A stretch of DNA of 64,000 bases from Bacteroides luhongzhouii (lineage in GTDB: Bacteria; Bacteroidota; Bacteroidia; Bacteroidales; Bacteroidaceae): contig NZ_CP059973.1 of assembly GCF_009193295.2 (NCBI RefSeq), forward strand, positions 434,001-498,000. The letters are read 5' to 3'. Each line of letters opens with the position of its first letter. The first letter of the stretch is position 1. The notes below the pieces were generated by a model. The model saw nothing but the letters and a program-made list of their open reading frames with translations, was not told the DNA's origin and did no database searches. The position numbers and the translations under genes are program-made. This document shows, piece by piece, positions 30,401-37,691 of the stretch.

Positions 30401-30889
30401 TTGCAACTGGTAATTGCCATCTATACCGGTAATAGTTCCTTGAGTAGCCCCTTCTATTATAACAGTCACTCCCGGAAGAACCTCGCCGGATTCGTCCACT
30501 ACTTTGCCTGTCACCTTGACCGGCTGTTTGTTATCCTGTGATTGAGATGAGACTCTGTTTAATACAATCTGACGTTTTTCAATCGTATAAGATACTCCTT
30601 CTCCTTTAAAAAGTTTATCCAGTACCAGAGTCATCAGTTCATTTTTCACAGTAATGCTTACTATACGACTTACATCAACAATATCTTTGTTGTATAAGAA
30701 ACGATATTCTGTCTGATTTTCGATACTAGTCAGGACCTCCTCTACAGTCACATTTTTCAGTCGCAATGTAATTTTGGCAGATTGTGCCAGGATAGGTATA
30801 CTGATAGCTTGCAAAGCTATACAAAACAACCATATCGCACATATTCTTCCTATTTTTACATTTGCAGGTACATTAATTCTCTTTTTCAT
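27497..30889 (-). CDS. SusC/RagA-family TonB-dependent transporter with signalling domain (PUL 2)
   Basis: Outer-membrane channel and signal transducer. The start at 30889 (MKKRINVPANVKIGR) precedes a signal peptide ending PILAQ; the ATG at 30913 adds eight unhelpful residues. Order: STN-type domain (AKITLRLKNVTVEEVLTSIENQ), carboxypeptidase-regulatory-like domain (GEVLPGVTVIIEGATQG), the DEVVVVGYGTTTRKN segment, plug with PADIESIEVLKDASASIYG, and a barrel ending AKICF. The STN domain implies control through the FecR/sigma pair encoded divergently at 31240-32924. It heads the operon susC-susD-susE-BACON-GH5-like-GH20, which ends at the terminator 19193-19233. Confidence 0.95.
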   Translation of the reverse strand: MKKRINVPANVKIGRICAIWLFCIALQAISIPILAQSAKITLRLKNVTVEEVLTSIENQTEYRFLYNKDIVDVSRIVSITVKNELMTLVLDKLFKGEGVSYTIEKRQIVLNRVSSQSQDNKQPVKVTGKVVDESGEVLPGVTVIIEGATQGTITGIDGNYQLQVPEGSTLKFTSIGYTTYTQKITRPMTLNVTMKEDSKQLDEVVVVGYGTTTRKNLTTSIATVKTEKISRAATSNMSQMLLGRAAGLEATLTSPQPGGAVDLSIRGAGTPIFIVDGVMMPSTSLEVGNGNQVMPNSINRSGLAGLNPADIESIEVLKDASASIYGIGAANGVVLITTKKGTETRPQITYEGNYSIVKNYSYLEPLSGEEYMNVANIFNKENYLFTNGMYPYGDKPFDNKWVPQFSPQQIAAAQTTDWLDCVLKDGSINNHNITITGGSKLLKYYLSGNYYKQEGTVENSAMERYALRTNISSQLLPFLKLTAIVNVNENKYTNSTSGGGGGGNGYDAIQSALTYPSYLPIRGEDGKPTLYSNYPNPAEMIKVSDRTKTSGYYLNFAADVDIIKDMLSFRLMYGINKENANRNLYIPSDIYFMDMYKSRGHLGYVERRNQTMEGTLTFKKQFGDLLRVDAVVGMGRYTNDSNGLELDYEQINDHIAADKVEAAEGAFYPTSFRAADERRSQFARASVDVLDRYVVAATIRRDGTDKFFPGKKYAYFPSVSLAWKLSNEPFMKHISWIDQLKIRGSYGQTGNDNLGSSLYGTFSLAAQYIKFSNNSVTYVPYLLSGPDYPNVTWEKTTMKNIGVDFSVLKDRIWGSFDMFRNDVTNLLGYDSASPLSMTSSVPMNYGHYVRYGWDATINSLNFEIPRVFKWTSQLTLSHHNAVWKERMPNYYYEEYRIRKNEPVNAYYYYETEGVINIDKSNMPESQKSLPADAQQPGYPIIKDANGDNKITIDDVKMRNTLPKIHIGFGNTFVYKDFDLDVFMYGQFGRTRYNYAYRWALVGDVYYTSPKNSNKYVYTIWNSQTNQNGNRRGIASTKAVALPGNVGFEEDYQNASFVRVRNITLGYNLSGKKLGKVGDYVSSIRVFIDCQNPFTFTKFVGVDPEIKTGGDGSKAEYPMTRTYSFGAKICF

Positions 30890-30925
30890 TTTTCTAATTG
30901 AAATAAGTTTCATACCTTTACATGT

Positions 30926-31006
30926 TTGGTTATTGGTTCTACAAATAAGTTGATTAACGAATAACTGAATCTTTGGAAAGGAAGGTGAGTCAGACCTTCC
31001 TTTTTT
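30926..31006 (+). ncRNA. Candidate DonS-like antisense sRNA opposite the susC leader (PUL 2)
   Basis: Inferred plus-strand transcript of about 80 nt. A -7-like box TACCTTTA (7 of 8 consensus positions) lies at 30913-30920, and the transcript would end in the T tract after the hairpin 30977-31003. It faces the leader of the minus-strand susC. Primary sequence differs from the PUL 1 candidate at 9975-10060, but length, position and terminal hairpin geometry agree. Ends are inferred only. Confidence 0.5.
30977..31006 (+). terminator. Intrinsic terminator of the PUL 2 antisense RNA
   Basis: Perfect 10-bp stem AAAGGAAGGT/ACCTTCCTTT with a 7-nt loop (GAGTCAG), the last T residues running on to TTTTTT on the plus strand. 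Loop length equals that of the PUL 1 hairpin at 10028-10052. Confidence 0.75.
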
Positions 31007-31239
31007 ATCAGTTGTCGGAAGCTGAATTCACTGATTATGTCTTTCTCATGGCTTGTATTATTTAAAGGTTAATAAATGTGTTTTTCTCTCGTTTCTATCA
31101 ATAAGACGTTTCTAAAAATAAAAGCCACATTGGATATCACATTATTTTTTCATCTGCACTATTTTTTCTTCAAACTATCGTTTATCCCAAATAATCTTTC
31201 TATTTTTACCCCCAACAATAGAACCTTTACTACAATACT

Positions 31240-31827
31240 ATGCCGAATATCAAACAACAGACTTCCGACGACCGTATTCTGGTAATAGCACTGAAACAGG
31301 ATGATAAACAGGCTTTTACCCGTCTATTCCATGCTTATTATAAAGACTTGGTATTGTTTGGTGGTACTTACATTCCAGAAAAATCTACTTGTGAAGATAT
31401 TGTGCAAAATATCTTTCTCAAACTATGGAATGACCGGAAGTCATTGGAAATTGAGAACTCACTAAAGTCATATTTACTGAAAGCGGTCAGGAATTACTGT
31501 CTGGACGAATTGCGCCATCGCAGAATTATAGATGAACACATTGCTTACGAACTTAAATCAAGTGCTATACATACAGATACGACAGAAAACTACATACTGT
31601 ATTCTGATTTATGCCGGCACCTTAAAAATGCGTTGGAACAATTGCCTCCTCAAGAAAGAGAAGTGTTCGAGATGAGCCGATTAGAAAATATCAAATATCA
31701 GGAAATAGCCAATCGCTTGAATATCTCTGTCAGAACGGTAGAAGTGCGTATCAGTAAAGCATTGAAGCAGCTTCGCATCTTATTAAAAGATTTTTATTTG
31801 CTACTTTTTTTCTTTCTTTGGCGCTAA
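31240..31827 (+). CDS. ECF-type RNA polymerase sigma factor (PUL 2)
   Basis: ECF sigma factor of 195 residues, predicted to drive the divergent PUL 2 susC operon after release from the FecR encoded next. Region 2 covers FTRLFHAYYKDLVLFGGTYI to KLWNDRKSLEIENSLKSYLLK; region 4 covers LPPQEREVFEMSRLENIKYQ with the helix-turn-helix LNISVRTVEVRISKALKQL. It ends in a hydrophobic tail (LLLFFFLWR) like its PUL 1 counterpart. The FecR gene follows after 47 bases. Confidence 0.93.
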   Translation: MPNIKQQTSDDRILVIALKQDDKQAFTRLFHAYYKDLVLFGGTYIPEKSTCEDIVQNIFLKLWNDRKSLEIENSLKSYLLKAVRNYCLDELRHRRIIDEHIAYELKSSAIHTDTTENYILYSDLCRHLKNALEQLPPQEREVFEMSRLENIKYQEIANRLNISVRTVEVRISKALKQLRILLKDFYLLLFFFLWR

Positions 31828-31874
31828 TGAATGTGGGATTTTTTTTCTGAAACGTCTATTATATATAAGGTAAA

Positions 31875-32924
31875 ATGCATATGATAAATAAAGATTCAGA
31901 CATAGAAATTGTAATCTCCAGATATCTCTCAAAAGAGGCTACACCAGAGGACATTAAGGTACTGGAAGATTGGATATCGGCTACTCCCGAAAACTATAAA
32001 AGCTTTTTGGCACAAAAAAACATATGGGAGATCAGTCACCCGGCCTTTAATCCGGAAGAGATAGATGTGGACAGTGCGCACAGAAAAGTAATGGAACAGA
32101 TTCTCCATCAAAACCAACCGGTGTCCGTTCGTCCTAAGTTGTCCTTCCTGCACTATTGGCAGCAAGTGGCAGCTATCTTACTTCTTCCTTTACTGATATT
32201 ATCTGCTTATCTTTATTTTAAACCCGCCTCTCAAATTGCAGAAACTTATCAGGAGTTATTCACTCCTTACGGGACTTGGTCGGTAGTTAATCTGCCTGAC
32301 GGTTCTAAGGTTTGGCTAAATGCCGGAAGTTCTTTAAAGTATCCGACTCAATTCAATGATAAGCAAAGAGTTGTTTCGATGCAGGGGGAAGCCTATTTTG
32401 AAGTGGAATCCGATAAAGAGCATCCCTTCATCGTAAAAACGAAACAACTGACTGTAGAAGCTACCGGCACTGCATTCAACGTGAACGCATACGCTCCGGA
32501 TCATGTAGCAGCAGTGACGCTAGTAAAAGGAAAGGTTGCAGTTACTCTTGACCAGAAAAAGACGATTTCCCTTTCACCGGGAGAGAAAATTGACTATAAT
32601 CTAGCCACTTCTTTATATAACGTCAATAAGACCAATACTTATAAATGGTGCTCATGGAAAGATGGAATACTCATTTTTAGAGATGACCCGCTGGAATATG
32701 TATTCAAGCGTTTGGGACAGACTTATAACGTGGAATTTATTCTGAAAGACGCCGAATTAGGGAAGTATTCCTATAAAGCGACTTTTGAAGGTGAATCTTT
32801 AAATGAGATTTTGCGCTTGCTTGAAATGAGTGCACCTATTCGCTGTAAAGAGGTTAGCAACCGCCACACTAATAATGAGAAATTTGAAAAGCAGCGTATA
32901 GAGGTGAGCAGGACTATACAATAG
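31875..32924 (+). CDS. FecR-family anti-sigma factor (PUL 2)
   Basis: Inner-membrane anti-sigma factor, 349 residues. Cytoplasmic N-terminus (about 1-90), one membrane helix (about 97-115, VAAILLLPLLILSAYLYF), FecR domain with YGTWSVVNLPDGSKVWLNAG, then a DUF4974-type C-terminal domain containing LNEILRLLEMSAPIRCK. It would read the STN domain of the SusC at 27497-30889. A start two codons later (31881) is equally possible. Unlike in PUL 1, the sigma/FecR pair is transcribed away from susC. Confidence 0.92.
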   Translation: MHMINKDSDIEIVISRYLSKEATPEDIKVLEDWISATPENYKSFLAQKNIWEISHPAFNPEEIDVDSAHRKVMEQILHQNQPVSVRPKLSFLHYWQQVAAILLLPLLILSAYLYFKPASQIAETYQELFTPYGTWSVVNLPDGSKVWLNAGSSLKYPTQFNDKQRVVSMQGEAYFEVESDKEHPFIVKTKQLTVEATGTAFNVNAYAPDHVAAVTLVKGKVAVTLDQKKTISLSPGEKIDYNLATSLYNVNKTNTYKWCSWKDGILIFRDDPLEYVFKRLGQTYNVEFILKDAELGKYSYKATFEGESLNEILRLLEMSAPIRCKEVSNRHTNNEKFEKQRIEVSRTIQ

Positions 32925-32979
32925 AGGTAGTTTCAGTCTGTGTAAAAACGCCGTTTCCGTATGCTCTGACAAAGAATGA

Positions 32980-33061
32980 TTCTCATTACTATGAGAATTA
33001 ATTCTCATAGTAATGAGAAAAAGTTCTCACCGCAATGAGTATTTTTTCTCATTACGGTGAG
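32980..33061. repeat. Four tandem copies of an 18-bp palindromic unit
   Basis: Units of the form TTCTCATTACnnTGAGAA. Units 1 and 2 (32980-32997 and 33002-33019) together make a perfect 40-bp palindrome centred at 32999/33000. Units 3 and 4 (about 33022-33039 and 33046-33061) form a second inverted repeat, CTCACCGCAATGAG against CTCATTACGGTGAG with one mismatch. The block sits between the convergent FecR and GH92 genes and may also act as a bidirectional terminator. Confidence 0.8.
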
Positions 33062-33073
33062 GATGTTTGAGAA

Positions 33074-35269
33074 TTACTTCATCTTATACACCAGTGTACC
33101 ACCTTTTACAATATCTTCATGCGGGATTGTTTTCTTCGTATATGGTTCACCATTCAATGTAATACTATCCACATATTTATGTTCTTTCGATAAATTCTCT
33201 GCAACAATTGTGAAGGTCTTGCCATCAGCCAAGTACAAAGTCATCTTCGGCAACTGTGGAGCACCGAATACATATTCCGCACTCACCGGATCTACCGGAT
33301 AGAATCCCATCGCACTAAGCATATACCAGGCAGACATCTGTCCGCAATCATCATTTCCGCAAAGTCCGTCGGGTTTGTTCTTATATTGAGTATCAAATAT
33401 TTCACGAACTAATTCCTGTGTACGTTCCGGACGACCAGCCAATGCATACAAATAAGTAACATGATGACTTGGTTCATTGCCGTGAGCATACTGTCCGATC
33501 AATCCGGTAACATCTGATAAACTCTCGCCTTCTAGCTCAACTGTAAACAATGAGTCTAATTTATTCAGGAAAGGCTTTTCACCGCCAAACAACTGGATTA
33601 ATCCCGGTACATCATGCTGTACATGCCAAGTATATTGCCATGCGTTTCCTTCCGTATAATCTCCACCAATACTCTCTGAATGCGCCAACGCACTTGGATT
33701 AAACGGAGCTTTCCAAGTTCCGTCCGCCTTACGCGGGCGCATGAACTTCGTCTCCGGATCGAATAGATTCTTATAATAGTCAGCACGTTTCGCAAAATAA
33801 GCGGCATCTTCCTCTTTGCCCATACGTCGTGCCATATCGGCAGCAGCATAATCATCATATACCGATTCTAAAGTAGAAGATACAGATTCTGCTTTTATCA
33901 GGTCTGTCGGGAAATAACCATATTTTGTATAAACTTCCCAATCAGACTTCAACGGATGAGATACGGTCTGCGTCTTCTTTATTATATTGAAAGCACGTTC
34001 AGCGTCAAAGCCACGGAAGCCTTTGCGATAAGCCTCGGCTATAACTGATACGCCGTGATTACCAATCATACAGAAATTCTCTTTACCCCACAATCCCCAT
34101 ATAGGTAGGAAACCTTGCACTTCGCCCTGTTCGATGAGAGAATTCACAAAACCGTCCACACGTTCGGGAATCACCAATGTATAAAACGGATGAGCTGCAC
34201 GGTAAGTATCCCACAAAGAGAATGTAGAATAGAAAGTACCTGTTCCGGCTTTTACAATAGAGTCGGCGGCATTGCGATACATACCATCCACATCTGATAT
34301 CTGATTGGGTTGAATCAACGCATGATAGAAACAAGTGTAGAAATTCGTTTTTTCATCATCGGTACCCTCTATTTCAATACGGCTCAAATAGTTATTCCAT
34401 TCATTGTGGGCGGCAGTTCTTACTCCTTCAAAATCCCAAGCAGGAATTTCTGCCTCCAGATTTTTTTTAGCCCCATCTATGCTGGTGGTGGAAAGAGCCA
34501 CTTTCATCACCAACTCGTCCCCCGGTTGCATGTCAAAAGAGGCAATGATGCGTTTTCCTTTTTCTGTTTCGCCCATCGGAAGATAAAGTGAATCGACTAC
34601 CGGACGGTTGAATTTCATCACAAAGAAATAATCCTGATTGACCCATACCGTGTTATTGACATGTCCTGTCAGTGTTTGAGCATCTTCCCAGTTTACTTCA
34701 CAACTGTTGACTTGTGAGTGATATTGCTCTTCTCTCCATGCAGGACCATGTTGCAAGTCAATCAATATAGAGGCAGAATCAGCCTTGTGATAAGTATAGC
34801 GGTGAAGGGCAGCATGGATGGAGGCAGTCAGTTCCGCTTTTACTAGTGGATCAGAAAGCTCTGCTGTGTAATATCCCGGAGTAGCCGCTTCTTTATCTTT
34901 AGAGAAATGACTGCGATAGGCATCCCACGCACGTACACGTGTACCTGTGACCGGCATCACCAAAATATCACCTAAATCCATACACCCCGTTCCATTCAGA
35001 TGTGTTTGAGTAAATCCCCAAATCAAGGAATCCTCATAAACATATTCAGAACAATAGCGCCAACCGACCGCTCCCGTCACAGGACTGGTTTGTATCATAC
35101 CGAAAGGATAGCATGCGCCGGGAAATGTATGACCATTATCAGCAGCCCCAATAAAGGTATTAACGTATTGAGTATAATCCTTTGTTTCCGTCTTTTCAGT
35201 CGGAGTACAGGAAGAATAAAAAAACAAGCCTGCTAAAACTGCGGCCATAAAAAGGTTTTTTCTTCTCAT
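33074..35269 (-). CDS. GH92 alpha-mannosidase, lipoprotein
   Basis: Calcium-dependent exo-alpha-mannosidase family, usually acting on alpha-1,2-, 1,3- or 1,4-linked mannose of N-glycans or yeast mannan. A lipoprotein signal (LAGLFFYSSCTPT) is followed by the GH92 N-terminal beta domain beginning YVNTFIGAADNGHTFPGACYPFGM. The alpha-toroid catalytic domain includes FYHALIQPNQISDVDG, FSLWDTYRAAHPFY and GNDDCGQMSAWYMLSAMGFY, all family hallmarks. At 731 residues it has normal length. It is next to the PUL 2 sigma/FecR genes and fits, with GH20, a host N-glycan target. The linkage is not predictable by eye. Confidence 0.93.
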   Translation of the reverse strand: MRRKNLFMAAVLAGLFFYSSCTPTEKTETKDYTQYVNTFIGAADNGHTFPGACYPFGMIQTSPVTGAVGWRYCSEYVYEDSLIWGFTQTHLNGTGCMDLGDILVMPVTGTRVRAWDAYRSHFSKDKEAATPGYYTAELSDPLVKAELTASIHAALHRYTYHKADSASILIDLQHGPAWREEQYHSQVNSCEVNWEDAQTLTGHVNNTVWVNQDYFFVMKFNRPVVDSLYLPMGETEKGKRIIASFDMQPGDELVMKVALSTTSIDGAKKNLEAEIPAWDFEGVRTAAHNEWNNYLSRIEIEGTDDEKTNFYTCFYHALIQPNQISDVDGMYRNAADSIVKAGTGTFYSTFSLWDTYRAAHPFYTLVIPERVDGFVNSLIEQGEVQGFLPIWGLWGKENFCMIGNHGVSVIAEAYRKGFRGFDAERAFNIIKKTQTVSHPLKSDWEVYTKYGYFPTDLIKAESVSSTLESVYDDYAAADMARRMGKEEDAAYFAKRADYYKNLFDPETKFMRPRKADGTWKAPFNPSALAHSESIGGDYTEGNAWQYTWHVQHDVPGLIQLFGGEKPFLNKLDSLFTVELEGESLSDVTGLIGQYAHGNEPSHHVTYLYALAGRPERTQELVREIFDTQYKNKPDGLCGNDDCGQMSAWYMLSAMGFYPVDPVSAEYVFGAPQLPKMTLYLADGKTFTIVAENLSKEHKYVDSITLNGEPYTKKTIPHEDIVKGGTLVYKMK

Positions 35270-35298
35270 TATAATTAGATTGTTAAGTTAATGTCGCA

Positions 35299-35671
35299 TT
35301 ACATATGCTGATATTTATTTAATTTTTCACGATAATAGCTTTCTACATCTTTCCAATGATAATAAGGAGCTACATCTGTTTTTACCGGTTGCGGTAAGTT
35401 TGTTCAGAGAGTCAGCTTTCAATAAGGTCTGTTTTGGAAAACGATAATCATTCGGATCAATCAAATATCGTGAACCATGACGCATATAGGTGCTTATATA
35501 AAAAGGCTCGTACCCTTTAGGAGCAGCTGTCTGCTTGGCAGTAGGGGTAGGATATGCATAATAATTATTAGCGGATAAATATCGGTTTACGTTGATCTCT
35601 TCACGAGCAGTTTGCGCCTGTACCGTCCATACGAACAAGAGCAGTAAAAGAACAGAGGTGAGTTTTCTCAT
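35299..35671 (-). pseudogene. MINPP-type histidine phosphatase with large internal deletion
   Basis: The first ~95 codons encode a signal peptide (MRKLTSVLLLLLFVWTVQAQ) and the active-site segment YMRHGSRYLIDPNDYRFP followed by LNKLTATGK. In the next ~30 codons another frame encodes PYYHWKDVESYYREKLNKYQ and a stop at 35299, matching the C-terminus of the intact paralogue at 13608-14894 (FPYYRWEEVREFLEQR). Roughly 300 codons are missing between them, and the join at about 35383-35395 is out of frame, so the visible frame ends at 35327. The HAE motif is lost; it cannot be active. Confidence 0.85.
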
Positions 35672-35853
35672 AATATGATTATTCTATGTATTAATAGTTG
35701 TGCCACAAAATTAGAGAATTCTTCTCATTTAAAAGGATTAGATACAGACAAATATACTTAAATCTTACAGAAAAGAAGCTCCTATTTATGTGGATTCGCT
35801 GTGATAAAACAAAAATTCGTACGACTTATTGAATAAATATCAACTCAATTATT

Positions 35854-35861
35854 TATCTTTG
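35854..35861 (+). promoter_or_regulatory. -7 promoter box TATCTTTG of the sppA operon
   Basis: Exact TAnnTTTG match 41 bases before sppA, with a TTG 22 bases upstream (35829-35831). The rest of 35672-35902 shows no other feature. Confidence 0.6.
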
Positions 35862-35902
35862 TTAGCTTAATAACAAGCTGACGCAAAAACAATAAGTATA
35901 TA

Positions 35903-37681
35903 ATGAAAGATTTCTTGAAATTTACACTTGCCACGGTGACAGGTATCATTTTGTCAAGTATTGTATTATTTATAATCAGCATGGTAACGCTGTTTGGCAT
36001 CATGTCCGCTTCGGACACGGAAACAATCGTAAAAAAGAATTCCGTAATGATGCTCGACTTAAACGGAACGTTAGTTGAACGTACGCAAGAAGATCCGCTA
36101 GGTATTTTATCACAGTTGTTTGGTGACGAATCTAACACGTACGGGCTGGACGATATTCTCTCTTCCATCCGGAAGGCTAAAGAAAACGAAAACATCAAAG
36201 GAATTTATTTGCAAGCAAGTTCATTAGGTACCTCCTATGCTTCCTTACAAGAAATCCGTAACGCACTGCTCGACTTCAAAGAGAGTGGAAAGTTCGTCAT
36301 TGCTTATGCCGACTCCTATACACAAGGGCTTTATTATCTTTCCAGCGCAGCCGATAAGGTGCTGCTCAATCCCAAAGGAATGATTGAATGGAGAGGTATC
36401 GCTTCCGCTCCCCTGTTCTACAAAGACCTGCTACAAAAAATAGGAGTTGAGATGCAGGTATTCAAGGTGGGAACTTACAAATCTGCCGTGGAGCCGTTTA
36501 TTGCAACAGAGATGAGCCCTGCCAATCGCGAACAAGTGACAGCATTTATCACTTCCATCTGGGGACAGGTGACGGAGGGGGTTTCTGCCTCCCGCAATAT
36601 TCCAATAGATTCTCTGAATGTTTATGCCGATCGCATGTTAATGTTCTATCCGTCAGAAGAGAGTGTAAAGTGCGGATTGGCTGATACCTTGATTTATCGC
36701 AATGATGTGCGCAATTATCTTAAAAAACTGGTAGAGATAGATGAGGATGACAATCTCCCGATAGTAGGATTAAGCGACATGATGAACGTAAAGAAGAATG
36801 TGCCAAAAGACAAGAGCGGCAATATCGTGGCCGTTTATTACGCATCCGGTGAAATTACAGACTATCCGGGTTCCGCGACTTCCGAGGACGGGATTGTTGG
36901 TTCAAAAGTCATTCGTGACCTGCGCAAATTGAAAGATGACAATGATGTAAAAGCTGTTGTACTCCGTATCAATTCTCCGGGAGGAAGTGCTTTTGCTTCA
37001 GAACAAATCTGGCATGCAGTGAAAGAGTTGAAAACAAAGAAGCCGGTCATTGTCTCTATGGGTGATTATGCCGCGTCAGGAGGTTACTATATCTCTTGCG
37101 TTGCCGACACGATTGTTGCAGAGCCTACTACCCTGACCGGTTCTATCGGAATCTTCGGTATCATTCCTAATGTAAAAGGGTTGACTGATAAAATCGGTTT
37201 AAGTTATGATGTAGTTAAGACGAATAAATATGCTGATTTCGGGAATATCATGCGCCCGTTCAACGAGGATGAAAAATCATTGCTTCAAATGATGATTACC
37301 GAAGGATACGACACCTTTGTTAGCCGTTGTGCCGAAGGACGTCACATGACAAAGGAAGCGATCGAAAAGATTGCCGAAGGCCGTGTATGGACCGGGGAAA
37401 CTGCTAAAAAGTTAGGATTGGTAGACGAGTTAGGCGGCATTGACAAGGCTTTGGATATTGCCGTGGCAAAAGCCGGTATCGAGGGCTACACCGTTGTTTC
37501 TTATCCTGCAAAACAAGATTTCTTTTCTTCCCTGCTTGATACGAAACCAACGAATTATGTAGAATCGCAATTGCTGAAAAGTAAGTTAGGTGAGTTCTAC
37601 CAACAATTCGGTTTACTAAAGAATCTGCAAGAACAATCCATGATTCAGGCGCGTATTCCGTTCGAACTGAATATTAAATAA
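35903..37681 (+). CDS. sppA: Signal peptide peptidase SppA, long (67K) form
   Basis: Membrane-anchored serine protease that degrades cleaved signal peptides. One N-terminal membrane helix (about 8-34) is followed by two tandem peptidase S49 domains. The predicted Ser/Lys dyad is split between them, as in E. coli SppA: Lys193 in VGTYKSAVEPF and Ser392 in MGDYAASGGYYIS. 592 residues is the expected length of the double-domain form. It leads a run of four housekeeping genes; lpxK begins 10 bases after its stop. Confidence 0.95.
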   Translation: MKDFLKFTLATVTGIILSSIVLFIISMVTLFGIMSASDTETIVKKNSVMMLDLNGTLVERTQEDPLGILSQLFGDESNTYGLDDILSSIRKAKENENIKGIYLQASSLGTSYASLQEIRNALLDFKESGKFVIAYADSYTQGLYYLSSAADKVLLNPKGMIEWRGIASAPLFYKDLLQKIGVEMQVFKVGTYKSAVEPFIATEMSPANREQVTAFITSIWGQVTEGVSASRNIPIDSLNVYADRMLMFYPSEESVKCGLADTLIYRNDVRNYLKKLVEIDEDDNLPIVGLSDMMNVKKNVPKDKSGNIVAVYYASGEITDYPGSATSEDGIVGSKVIRDLRKLKDDNDVKAVVLRINSPGGSAFASEQIWHAVKELKTKKPVIVSMGDYAASGGYYISCVADTIVAEPTTLTGSIGIFGIIPNVKGLTDKIGLSYDVVKTNKYADFGNIMRPFNEDEKSLLQMMITEGYDTFVSRCAEGRHMTKEAIEKIAEGRVWTGETAKKLGLVDELGGIDKALDIAVAKAGIEGYTVVSYPAKQDFFSSLLDTKPTNYVESQLLKSKLGEFYQQFGLLKNLQEQSMIQARIPFELNIK

Positions 37682-37691
37682 ACTGTCATAC

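Larger units (their letters stand above)
30890..31239. other. Divergent regulatory spacer of PUL 2
   Basis: About 350 bases with no gene on either strand. It holds the susC leader (minus), a candidate antisense RNA ending at the hairpin 30977-31003 (plus), and upstream of the sigma gene a TATTTTTA near-match to the -7 box at 31201-31208. Confidence 0.6.

Noticed and set aside
32980..33061. CRISPR array
   Set aside because: Units are palindromes with almost no spacers and no cas genes nearby.
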